Origin: Chlorophyllum brunneum
Lineage: Eukaryota; Basidiomycota; Agaricomycetes; Agaricales; Agaricaceae
Direction: 5' to 3'
NCBI GenBank assembly: GCA_963576785.1
Contig: OY756150.1
Coordinates: forward strand, 496,001 to 560,000
Length of the DNA stretch: 64,000 nucleotides
Positions 23,201 through 33,550 of the stretch are shown piece by piece; position 1 is the stretch's first letter, and each line of letters begins with the position of its first letter. Position numbers and translations under genes: made by a program. The notes beneath the pieces are model-generated. The model had not been told where the DNA came from, did not search any database, and saw only the letters and a list, made by a program, of their open reading frames with translations.

Positions 23201-24830
23201 GCCTTCTGGCTCACTACTGGGAGTTTGCTTTTGATATGGCTACTCATGTCTATAACAAGACACCTATAAAGTGTCTGAAATAGGTCACCCCCTATAAGAT
23301 ATGGTTTGGAAGGAAACCTAATGTTTCTCATCTCTGGGTGTTCAGTTGTGGGGCTTATGTATACCTTCCTAATAAGGTGTAGCAAGACAAACTTGTGCCC
23401 AAATTGGAATTGATGATCTTCATCAGTTACACAGGTAATGGCAGCAACTTCAAGTTTATGTACCATTAGCAGAATAACTCTATCTTTGTCTCCCCCTATA
23501 CTGTCTTCGATAAACTCTACTTTTCCAGATGTCTATCACAGTCCAAACAACAAGGCCAATTGCCACCTGATAATAGCAATTTGAATGATTGAGATAGACT
23601 AAATCCTCTCCCTTCTGGAGATAGATTTGTTTCAAGGCCATCCAGTCCAGGTATGCTATGCACTGGACCACTGCCACTGCCTCCTTCTCTACAAACTCCT
23701 ACTCCTAGTCCCAGAGAGTGGACTCCATTGCCTCTGCCTTCTTTCTCTTCTAGAGAATCTTCTCCTGGATTATTCTACAAGGATCCCACTCCACCTCCCT
23801 CTCCACCTATGCCATCTCAGCCTCCAGGAGGAGTTAAGATTGAGGATGATGTTGAGGAGGCTGCACCTGTGCCTAATCCACATACTGATGACTGGGCTCC
23901 TATACCCATTCCGGAAGGGATCTTCATTCCCCATCTGGATATCGAGGTACCAAGAAAACTCCATGATCGAACCACTCTTCAGGTTTCACGGAGAAAAGGA
24001 AACATTTATGGTGACCACCAACACCCAAAGGATATCCTTAGGGACTATGAAAGGTACAAGCCTTTTGGTCAGCCAAGATGAGAACAATGGAATTCTAGCC
24101 AACCTAATGCCCCACCAGGGCTTGGTGATCATATTCCAAGAGAAAATGAGTATATGCCTGACAGGCTGCAACCTCCCCCACCAGTACATGAGCAGAACAT
24201 TGATATTAATTCACCCATACTTGAGCCAAGTGAGAAAGAGCTTCACCAATTAATTTGTAAAGGTGGTATGGAGTTAATCCATTACTGTCTTTCTAAGGCC
24301 AGTGTGACTTCTCTGTTACTACAGCTGGTCCAATTTCGGGACCTTACCAAGTTGCCACCTATTGAGTATGACAAATGGCTTAAGGCATGCCTTAAAGAGC
24401 TCAATGTGCTCAGGAAATGCAATGTGTACAAGTTAGTAGACCACCCTACCAAGGGTATTAACATTGTTAAAAATAGATAGGTCTTCAACACTAAGTCGGA
24501 CAGTCATTGCCATACTTGACTAGTGGCAAAAGGTTTCTCACAGAAAGAAGGTCTCAACTATAACAAGCTTTTTTCTCCAGTTGTCCACTACAAAACTTCT
24601 TGTCTCCTATTCTTCTTAGCAGCAGTCAAAGACTGGGAGACCAAAAGTGTTGACATAAAAACTGCCTATTTATATGGTGATCTGGATAAAGAAATCTTCA
24701 TGGAACAACTGGAAGGATTCACACTTGGATGTAATAAAGTATGGAGGTTACAAAAAGCATTGTATGGCCTTAAGCAAGCTGGCTTAGCTTGGTGGCATGT
24801 GATGATGAAGTCCCTGCTTGCTATGGGTTT
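23201..24830 (+). pseudogene. Copia integrase C-terminus and reverse transcriptase, 5' part
   Basis: The frame resumes with integrase sequence (HYWEFAFDMATHVYNKTP near 23215; HLWVFSCGAYVYLP near 23330). A Pro-rich linker (23650-23850) comes next. RT begins near 24360 (EYDKWLKACLKELNVL) and continues with VAKGFSQKEGLNY near 24520, DIKTAYLYGDL near 24650 and ALYGLKQAGLAWW near 24760. Stops at 24079, 24478 and 24520 disable it. The frame is cut at 24830 by the minus-strand LINE. Confidence 0.87.
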
Positions 24831-24963
24831 TTTATTTATTTATTTATTTTAAAATCAACAATTTATATAGCAGTGCTCAAACACAGTCTGCATGTACATA
24901 CATACAAAGAGGTACAAGTACTAAATGTTCAGAGAAGGGAAAGTAAACTAACCCTGTGAGACT

Positions 24964-27394
24964 TTTTTTTTTAATCAACAATTTATATAGCGGTGCTCGA
25001 ACACAGTCTGCATGTACATACATACCAAGGCAGAACATATAGAGTGTTCAAAGAAGGGAAAGTAAACTATACGTAAACTAACCCCACGAGACTCGACGCC
25101 GTCTAGCACATACACTAGAGAGATGTTTGGTACCTAAGTTGAACAGCGAGAAAAAGAAAAAAAGGAATTTGGAAAAAGAGAGAGTGAGAGAGAGAGAAAT
25201 TGATAGAAAGAAACTACCGACTCGCAATCACAAGGGGGAACAACAAACGGTACTAGCATGTGGGAGGGCATTTGCCCAGGCACCACGGGAGAGATGGATT
25301 TTGAACAAAAACTATATAAAATAGTAGATGAGCGAGGAAGGGGGAGATAGAGAAATGAATTTGAAGTCCATAACTGGGAGAGCATAAGAAAAAGGGGAAA
25401 AAGAAAAGGATTTACGCAGGCACAGACCCAAACCTCCTTTGGACTTGACGACGATGTAGCAGGGGTATTGACCCAGCGCAGATATGAGGGCAGTCAGGTT
25501 CTGGAGGGAAGCTGAACATGGTGGGATTACGACACAAGAAATTGACGAAAGTCTTGATGGTGTCGACACCAAAATGATGATCGAAGTTGTTGCAATAATA
25601 GAGGATGTGCGACCTGGTCTGGACCATTTGATTGTCACAGTGGTGGCATGATAGGTCCTTGTTGGGGAAGAATCAAAGTCGATACTCCCTGATTGGGGCG
25701 TGGCAAAGGATAGCATGACATGCTCTTGCAAAGAGCTGTGGTTGGTAGCCACATTCTCGTATCCAGGGACCGGACTTGATGTGCAACGGTAAAGCGGAGG
25801 CCCCATTTGCTCGCACCGGGAGGTGGAGGAAGGAGCTACCACTGTATTTCTTGAATCCAAACATGGCCTGCCATGTATGGATCGCTCATTCGGCGGACTT
25901 CTTGCGTAAGTATTCCATGGAGTTAGGGACTTGGTGACCCCCACCCCGGTTAGGCCAGGCAACTGTTTGGATCCAATTGTGAGTGGCTTTCTGTATACCG
26001 TATTTGCACTTCGATGGCGTGTGATAAAAGGAAAGGTGGTGCTGGTCCAACTTGTTGAACCAGGCCAGGAGTGCCTTTGATGTGAGGATAGATTGTCGCT
26101 GACAGAAGTGTGGCAAACAATCGAGTAGAATCCGAGAGGCTGCAATGGAGTCGGTGAACACGTGAATGCGCTCGACCTGGTCATATTCTTTGGTTGCAAG
26201 TACCTTGGTGATATCTAAGTACTGTGCGACCAGTTCAGTGTCTGTTGACGTAGTTCTTCCGAGCCTCTTCATGATAGAGCTCCTGCTGTCTAGGTGTCAA
26301 ATGGTAGCTGCCGCCATGAACTGGCTGGCAAGTGGGTTGGGGTTGGGGTGGACCGAGCCATCCATACCAATAATGATGGATTTTTCCTCTGTCGTCGCGT
26401 TAGTTGTAACATCATCCCAAAGCATCTTTGAGAGGTGAGGGCTGTCCCGGTTAAATCCTATGAAAGATACATTAGTAGGGAAATGGTCAAGTAACCTATG
26501 TCCGGGCCAGAGAGATTTAGAGACGGAATTGAAATGTTCTATATACCGAGTCTCGGGGGTGGGGCACGAAATATCCATCACAGCTCCAAGTGTCTTCTTC
26601 TTCTGAATCTCCGTGAAATTCTTGATGTGAAGTCGGTGGGGGAAAGAATGATACTCCTTCGTCAATCTTGCTAGTGCGTGTTCATCGTCCAATGTATGAA
26701 GCCTCGATGTTTGTCGTTCGGCCAGCTTTCGGAGATGGAGTTTTATGGGCATAAGCCCCACGAGGGACTCAACGCCGCCAGTAGGAGAAGTCTGGAAGGC
26801 CCCGGTGATCCAGAGCGCCACACTTTGTTGCATTTTGTTGAGGATTTCACAGGTCCCTTTAGTCTGTGACCTATTATGAAACCAGAGTTGGTATCCATAT
26901 GTTGCCACCAGTACAACACACAAACAATATAACAATCTTTTGTTGCCGGGGGACAGGCCTCTAACAGAGTTCCCTAGCATTTTCATCATCTTAATCGTGG
27001 ATATCGCTTTGGTGGAGTAGAATCAAACATGTTCCTTGAAGGTCAATGTCCGGTCAAAGTAGAAGCCGAGGTACCGCCAATGGGTCTTCGGTTTGAGGGG
27101 GTTGTGACCAGTGAATGGCAGGGATCCCAAATCGATAGAGGGATTTGAATCCTGTCTTGCACGTGTAAAGTGGAAGACCTTGGACTTGCTGTGTTCAATT
27201 TCTAGGCCGAATTTGTTCATGAGCCACTCCATTTTGTGGTACATGTGTTGGAGGATTTCGATGTTCCGTTCCAGGAATGGGGATTGTGCAACTAAGGTGC
27301 CGTCATCGACGAATGACAGGACATCAAAGTCCCACTTGTTGCAGTGTTCCTCCATACGGATGTCAAAGATGCAAAGGAGGCTCAACTAAGGGGC
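24964..27394 (-). mobile_element. LINE copy 4, 5'-truncated
   Basis: A T-run at 24963-24972 is the reversed tail, followed by the 3' UTR. ORF2 sequence runs from about 25412 up to 27385: the CCHC finger near 25600-25650, RNase H near 26150-26370, RT thumb near 26950-27130 and the intact catalytic FVDDGTL near 27295. It is missing the 5' half of the element. Its flanks (24952-24963 and 27395-27406) agree at 9 of 12 bases and may be a weak target duplication within the 3' UTR of copy 3. Confidence 0.82.
25412..27385 (-). pseudogene. LINE copy 4 ORF2 fragment (RT-RNase H-CCHC)
   Basis: Three stretches in the LINE frame cover RT from just before the active site (LSFVDDGTLVAQS) to the C-terminal finger. 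Frame breaks occur near 27020, 26297 and 25890. It keeps the catalytic aspartates that copy 2 has lost, so it descends from a different source copy. Confidence 0.85.
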
Positions 27395-28515
27395 CCCTTG
27401 CAGACTAATGCCCTTACCCCCCGAAGGCGGTATTATGGTATCAACTTAAGCAGGTACACTTGGCTTCTCTCTGAGACCCACTGACAGAGGATTTAGACCT
27501 CTCCGGCCAGGCCACACATTCTCTACATGGTCTGCCATAGCCTACTAGTAGTTCCAGGGTGCCACCCCCGGCTGGCTTCCCATACCCCAGCACCCACTTC
27601 GCTATGCCCATGGGGCACGGATCCGTGTGTTAATGGTGTCTGGGGTCTCTGTCTTGCAGGGGCTGCTACTAGAGAGGTGATCACACCTTGCTTACAAAGC
27701 AAATCCACGGAATGCCTTGTGGCACCCACGTGGAATAGCGCCCTAGAGTTTAAGTGATCTCTACTAATGTCCAACGCTGCCAGAGAAAGATATACACATC
27801 CTAACTGCAGTTGGAGGGGGGTAGCCTATCCTTGTGGTCAGCTTGTTTTTTCCTCTAACTCCCTCTTATCAACTCCTATCCTTTCGGACCCTCTCAGGCT
27901 CAGCTGGGCGGTTTTTCTCAATGCGCCCCCAGCTGGGGAATAGGGCGGAATGAAGCCTCTCCCGTAGTTCCCATGTTGGAGTAAACGCCTAGTTAGACTA
28001 GACTTGTACCACAGCTCAGTCAAATAGACCAACGCTAGTCCCGCCATTGGGGAACTACGACACCAGTTTGGGAGCATGCTGGGTCCCTCCACCACTAGGG
28101 GAACCCTCAAGGTGAACAGGCAGATGGCGACCGGCATGCCCAGTCTTTGAGCCCCTTTGCCAAGGGGGCACCCCCTGCTGTCCTGTACGACCTGGTATCA
28201 ACTCTCGTCTAGAGAAAGCGAAAGGCATACCCCCTCATTAAGGCCCTTTGCCAAGGGGCCACTCCCCCTGCTTGAACTAAATCTCGTCTACCATATAATG
28301 GATCCCGACCTCTGTTCACATATCCAAGAGCAAGTGAGTATGTAACGGCCAGCATACCCAGCCTTTAACCTCCTTTGCCAAGGGAGTACTACACATCACC
28401 CTGTGTATAAGACAGTGCCAGAACCTAACGTCCAGCAAGAACAGGCCAGAAGCCCCTCACCAGAGAACTGTCCCAATTAGGAAGGTAGTGGTAAGAGGTC
28501 AAGAAGGAATGCTGG
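27395..28515 (-). other. Unclassified hairpin-rich segment inside LINE copy 3
   Basis: No LINE homology and no convincing ORF. It holds small hairpins: AGAGG/CCTCT arms at 27486-27502, TACC/GGTA arms with an inner CC-CGAA-GG at 27415-27432, and TCC/GGA with a four-base loop at 27879-27888. Three copies of a 43-bp module lie at 28127-28169, 28218-28260 and 28344-28386, each containing the stem CCTTTGCCAAGG or a close variant. It may derive from a structured RNA, but I cannot name one. Confidence 0.5.
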
Positions 28516-30013
28516 CCTTGGACTTCTCTGCAATAAGGCATACATTGAGAGAATTGATGATAGTCCCAAAGTTGGTGACATTGGGACCAGAAAGGAGAGG
28601 GATGATCACCTGTTTGTGAGAGGGACCATTAAGCATGGACTGAAAGGTGCTCAATTTGTTGGCAGGCTTCCTGTCAGGTTTGGGGCCAGAGAAGGCCACA
28701 TCATATATAGCAATAACCCTGTCATATGCCAGTTCTGAGAATTTAGAAGCAAACTCCAGTAGCTTCAATAGGTTGCGACCCAGAGCAGACTTGGAAGAGG
28801 GGAGTGGTTTGGACTTATTAGTAGTAGCTGCTGCATAAGACTTAGTCAGAGGAGACTAGGCAGTAGCCTCTGCCCTCTTGGACAAAGAAGGCTGGACAGT
28901 AGCCTCTGCCCCACTAGGAGACTGGGTGGTAGCCTCTATCTTCTTCTCCTTAATATTTGCCACTGGTTTTTTGGCCTGGGCAGTGTTATTGATCGGTTTT
29001 GTTTTGCAATTCTTTCTTTGCCTCGTGACTGTTTTGAACTCTTCTTCAGTAATCATTTGGATATCCAAATCACCAGAGGCACCAGGGGTAATGATATGTT
29101 CAACTGGGTCCATGCAGACATCCAGCCTGGAAGTAAGGTTGGGTTTGGCAGCTCTAGGGTTAGGGGTTAGGACTGGGGGTTTAGGGTAAGAGAAGGGTAC
29201 TACATAGGGGCTACTTGGAAGGGGGCTGGGAATCTTGGTTGATAAGTAGGTGTGGTTCTTGGTAAGAGCAACCATTTTGCCAAAGTTGAGTCCAAGCCAG
29301 CCTTGGAGTGTATTGTCAAGATTATCAACAGAAACGTTGAGCCACTCCAACTTGACTAAAGTTTCTATAAGATGAGTAAAGGCCAGACCAAAGGCCAGTC
29401 CTTTATTACCACTCATGTTATAAGTAGCACAAGCTTTTACCCAGTCAGCAAGCTTTATAATTTTGCTGACTGCATCCTTGTAGAATTCCTCTAGTATACC
29501 TCTCCTGTCTACTTCAGATTTCTGTTCCTCCAATTCTTCTTTGACTTATTCAGCCCAATCCTTTTGGGAAGGGGCCTTGCCACCAAAGTACTGATCACCG
29601 TCAGGGCAATACCATTTAGAAGATCGATGGATCATCCTCTCAACATTGGGGAAAGAAGGGGCCAGCCCTTGCTCAGGAGTTATGGGACCCACACAACTGA
29701 AAGTCTAAATGGGAGAGGGGGAGGGGGCACCCATATAACTGAAAGTCTGTATGGGAGAAGATAGTTCTGAATAATGCAAAGTCTGTACAGAAGGGGGAAC
29801 AGACCAACTATAAGTCTGGTCTGTAGGGATGAAAGGACAACTAGGGATGGGGGTGGTCCTAGGGAAGAGTATGCCAGGTAGGGGAAGTGTAGGACTGGCA
29901 GTGAAAATGGAGGAGGTGGGAATATATAGAACATTGACCATCCCAAATATTTCTCCCTCACTCTCCGGTGTAGGCTCTTTTGGGCACATACCTGGGACTA
30001 CTTTGTTAGACAT
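28516..30013 (-). pseudogene. LINE copy 3 ORF1, N-terminal part
   Basis: From ATG at 30013 the frame reads a start related to copies 1 and 2 (GMCPKEPTPESEGEIFG). It then continues through the conserved EEFYKDAVSKI and GLAFGLAFTHLIETL (near 29350-29530) and LLEFASKFSELAYD (near 28740). Homology ends near 28515, before the zinc knuckles. Two frame breaks lie near 29700 and 28850. The sequence is more diverged from copy 2 than copy 1 is, so it belongs to a sister lineage. Confidence 0.85.
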
Positions 30014-30110
30014 AGTATTGACTGTAACTAGACTTGTAACCACTATGATCAAGTTTTGATAAATTGATGATGGTGGTAAGAGTAAAAAAAGGGGGGCTTG
30101 CCATAGATTT

Positions 30111-31104
30111 CAAGTGATCTCTATCTAATACAAGAGTATATTACAATTGCTGTCCAAAGACTGGCTTGATTATGATCACCCTTATCTACATTGACAATAT
30201 TGTTTTCATAGGCAAGAAGTGCTCCTTCTATTACCAAATGAAGAAAAACTTCATGGAACAATGGGAATGTTATAACCTTGGAAAAACTACCAAGTTTCTT
30301 GGTATAACTATCTTGTGGGACCAGAAAAACAAACAGATCTACGTCAATCAGATTTCATGTCTCAACAAAGTTCTTGCTAAATTTGGTATCACCGCAAGGC
30401 CAACTCAAATGCCTCTTCTGATAGGATGTGCCTTCCTGCCTTATAAGGGTACTATTGACCCTGAGTTCTGCCAGAAGTACCAACAACTAGTTGGATCCCT
30501 AATGTATCTCATAATTGGCTCACGACCTGATATCGCTTATGCCATTGTGAAACTCAGTCAGCAGATGGCTAGTCCTTCAGAGAAGCACTATAAGTATGGT
30601 TTATACCTGTGCTGCTACCTTCTGAGTACAAAATGCTATCACCTCATTTTTAATAGGCAATCAAAGAAGTCCATTCAAAACTTCTCTGATTCTGACTTTA
30701 TGGGATGTCTTACTATGCACAAGTCTACCTCTGGCAATTTAGTCTTGTTTGCCAATGGACCAGTTTCTTGGTTGAGTTGCCAACAAGCCACCATAGCACT
30801 GTTTACCACAGAAGTTGAGTATATTGCCATGTGCGAGACATCTTGTCAACTGATTTGGATCCATCAGCTGTTTGGTGAGATTGGGTTCAAACAGCCTACT
30901 CCACATCTCATGTGTGACAATTTGGGATCAACCTTCTGGGCCTCTAACCCAGTTGTTGAACATTGGTCCAAACATGTCACAATTCACTGGCATTTTATCC
31001 ATGAACTTGTTGAGACAGGCAAAATAGAACTATTTTATGTAAAGTCTGAAAAGAACTCTGCTGACATCTGCACAAAAAGTCTAGATACTGTAAAATTCCA
31101 ATGA
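30111..31104 (+). pseudogene. Copia reverse transcriptase 3' part and RNase H
   Basis: The RT palm resumes (CCPKTGLIMITLIYIDN near 30150-30195). The Copia active site YVDD is changed to YIDN. Further RT (GKTTKFLGITI near 30280, YQQLVGSLMYL near 30480) and RNase H (FSDSDFMGC near 30683, FTTEVEYIAM near 30805, CDN near 30915, HIH-like ENSADICTKSL near 31060) follow. From 30166 to the stop at 31104 the frame is open, the longest intact stretch of this element. Confidence 0.9.
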
Positions 31105-31168
31105 TGTTGCAATTATTTACCTATTCAGTTTGGTACTTGATTCATATCGCACTTTGAGCTAGGAGAAG

Positions 31169-31609
31169 TGTTGTTATTTGCACTTACTATAGCTGCATTT
31201 CATGTGACTAGCTCTTCAGTATTATTCATCTAATATTCATCATCGAGGCTACACCCTCTGACTCACATTATACATCCTTTCCTCATGTATTTCATGAGCT
31301 GACTGATTGCTGTCACTCCAATTATGCTACTGGACACCACTGATAATATTGCAGTGTTTCAAGGGACTCTGTAGTCATTACTGACCCATTATGTGTAGTT
31401 ATTACTCATAGGTCTTAGGGTTTGCTACCCAGACATTTAGTATATAAAGCAGCATGTATTCCCTTATGTATCCTTAGACAATCTACTCAATTTATACCTT
31501 GCTCTACTCGACTCATAGCAACTCCACTAGTAACTTTACCATTCTAACTAACCACTATCAGTAAGTCAGATTATCCATCTGCTACTGCGTGTTACTGTGC
31601 TGTTCAACA
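31169..31609 (+). repeat. Copia 3' LTR
   Basis: A complete 441-bp LTR, TGTTG...CAACA. A purine-rich tract (AGGAGAAG, 31161-31168) precedes it and would serve as the plus-strand primer. Confidence 0.93.
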
Positions 31610-32080
31610 CCATTTACTCCAAGTGGTATCAAGACATCTGGCACTGTGTCAGTTGGAGATCTGTAGTGGAATCCATTCACCCCGAGCATAACTAGAATGA
31701 CAGTTCTGGTGATTTGGCCTCGGAAGGCAAAAGGTGGTTGAGGTGAACATCTGAATTGAGATGCTCAACAAAGGTAGCAGGAACAGGTGTGGGACAGGAC
31801 TGGAAGTTGGTGAAGAAAGCAAGGAATACTCCTTGATATGCAGAATGTCCTGACGGCCATAAAGGTTTATGGCGAGCACTTGAGTGATAAATTTCCTTGT
31901 AGTGATATAGAAATATAAAATACTTGACACCATCATTAACGGTGAACATTTGCGCTGGTTCGTGGTCGTGTAGCGATATGGGGTTGCAGTAGCACAAAAT
32001 ACCAACCAGTGATGGTGGGAAGACGCGGCAGTATACAATCATTATTACGCATCACCAGTCGGAGGCCAACTTCCACTGAT
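31610..32080 (-). pseudogene. Paralogue of the neighbouring 7-TM gene, cut by the Copia element
   Basis: On the minus strand, 31690-31800 matches exon 1 of the gene at 32452-33550 (PVPATFVEHLNSDVHLNHL against PVPSFLTETPSPDVYLNHL). The following intron start GTGAATGGATTCC and a piece of exon 2 are also matched. The start codon is ACA instead of ATG, and a small deletion shifts the frame. Upstream sequence to about 32080 also resembles the upstream region of the intact gene. The match stops in exon 2, where the Copia LTR begins. Confidence 0.75.
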
Positions 32081-32451
32081 AGAACAGAACAGAAGGTTGG
32101 CTCCGTGTCACAGTTATCATATATAAGTGGACTCCGAGTGATATTGACGAGCATTCTCTCTTTCCCTCCTATCATATTCTCATATTGCTCTTGTATGCGT
32201 ACCCCATTTCGCCGAGTACCACAGTCGTACCTACTCCGTTTGGCATTGAAGGTAAGTGATCGCCTAGACTTACACACTTCGAACTATGTACCCAACACCA
32301 GTGAATACCCACGCCATCGCACACACCATTCTGCTACTCGGGTCTTCTCCCCCACAAGCAATATACAACCCGACTTTTGGCTCGGGCGGCATCGATTGGA
32401 ATAATGTTGGGATGGGTTTGGAATATAGAATAGTGCCCACTACCCAACATT

Positions 32452-33550
32452 CTACACACCTGGTATGTTTGGCATGGGAATTTCGCTAAAGGTGCGATTT
32501 AGACCAAATAGCTTCGTGTTTCGGTACACACGACAGGCCATTGAGGCCATCAGAGGTACCTGCACAACCGGGAATAAAGGTTTGAGCATTCGAGGAAAGG
32601 ACGGCACGCATGAGGTGATTCCAACGAGGGCCGTCACCCCAACCGTGATCCTGATATCACATTAGCTCGGTTTCAAAACAAAAGCTGAGTGACTTACAGG
32701 TAGTATTGTTGTCCTCCTCTCACAATTTCTCGGGATAACCGAGGAAGTGCTCCCCCGGATATGGAGGTATACCATGGAATTCTTTGATCCGTAGCCATTT
32801 CGCCGTGCATTGAGGCAATCTTGTATGAGATTGCCAAGAGGACGAGGGTGTCGAAGAAGAGGAAAGTGAAGGGGCCAAATGCGACGTAGGAAGGGAGGCT
32901 TGTATCCCGGTAATAACGTGTTTCTGGAATGAAGGTTGCATCTACCCCACGTACTATTGCGATATCTGATATTGAAAAAACGACCCAGAGGAGGAAGAAG
33001 GTCCGTCTAACCCATTTTTGATCTGTGTATACCGCTTGAACCCGCCGAAGGAAGAGATAAGATGACACGATCATCGATACCATACACAGGTACGTGGAGC
33101 TGATAGCTATTATGTGGGGGCTGTTTATGGGCAGAACTGGAGGCCTACGTGTTAGTTGTAAACGCAGAGAAGGGAGGGTACAGAACACCTCTCTCGAAGC
33201 CACTTAAGAACACATAACTAACAGCCAACAATCTGTGACGTTTGTGAGCCCCAACTCATGGCAGGAAAGATTCGAATTACCTTGAAAATATGAAGCAAAA
33301 TACAACGAAGTCAAACTTGCTGCGTTTGAGAATTTTAATATCATCCGGGACATAAGCCAGCACATCGCAAACGGTGGCCTGTGTAAGCATCGGTTAGGGA
33401 CCTCCTGTGAGTGGAATGGAACTTATTCACCCCAAGGACAGCCAGAATGATGTTTCTTGTGATTTCGAATTGTTCAGTCTCGGTAGGTGAAAGGTGGTTG
33501 AGATAGACGTCCGGGCTAGGAGTCTCAGTAAGGAAACTGGGAACAGGCAT
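32452..33550 (-). CDS. Seven-TM membrane protein, Agaricomycete-expanded family (DUF6533-like), 299 aa
   Basis: Five exons: 33550-33431, 33378-33281, 33232-33189, 33136-32698 and 32650-32452, together 900 nt. The introns are 47-52 bp with GT-AG ends, and intron 3 has a CTAAC branch-like site. The protein has the family layout: an acidic N-terminus, YVPDDIKILKRSKFDF before a membrane span, LFLRRVQAVYTDQKWVRRTFF between spans, and a last span followed by a short tail with CRVYRNTKL. The role is unknown; members are thought to be plasma-membrane proteins. Family assignment is by pattern and could be a sister family of DUF6533. Confidence 0.85.

Larger units (their letters stand above)
24831..30096 (-). 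mobile_element. LINE copy 3: composite element with LINE ends and foreign middle
   Basis: On the minus strand it starts at 30096 with a 5' region matching LINE copies 1 and 2 (ACTCTTACCACCATCATC). It carries about 1.5 kb of ORF1 and then leaves LINE homology near 28515. It ends at 24831 with the LINE 3' terminal block and an A/T tail. The 14-bp flanks CTTGCTATGGGTTT (24817-24830) and CTTGCCATAGATTT (30097-30110) match at 11 of 14 positions and form its target duplication inside the Copia RT. ORF2 is missing and replaced by an unrelated 1.1-kb segment. Copy 4 is inserted near its 3' end. Confidence 0.8.
12..31609 (+). mobile_element. Copia (Ty1-type) LTR retrotransposon, decayed and multiply interrupted
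   Basis: Two 441-bp LTRs bound the element: 12-440 joined to 13960-13971 on the left, and 31169-31609 on the right. Both start TGTTG and end CAACA. The flanks CTATT (7-11) and CCATT (31610-31614) look like an aged 5-bp target duplication with one transition. Internal order is gag, protease, integrase, reverse transcriptase, RNase H, which is the Copia order. The pieces lie at 13972-16884, 23201-24830 and 30111-31104. They are separated by a Gypsy insertion and a minus-strand LINE insertion, and the 5' LTR is split by another LINE. The LTRs differ at roughly 18-20 sites, almost all transitions. Many internal stop codons make it non-functional. Confidence 0.93.

Noticed and set aside
27395..28515. 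Group I or group II intron, or rRNA fragment
   Set aside because: I could not find the conserved P/Q/R/S core, domain V or recognisable rRNA sequence. Hairpins alone are not enough.
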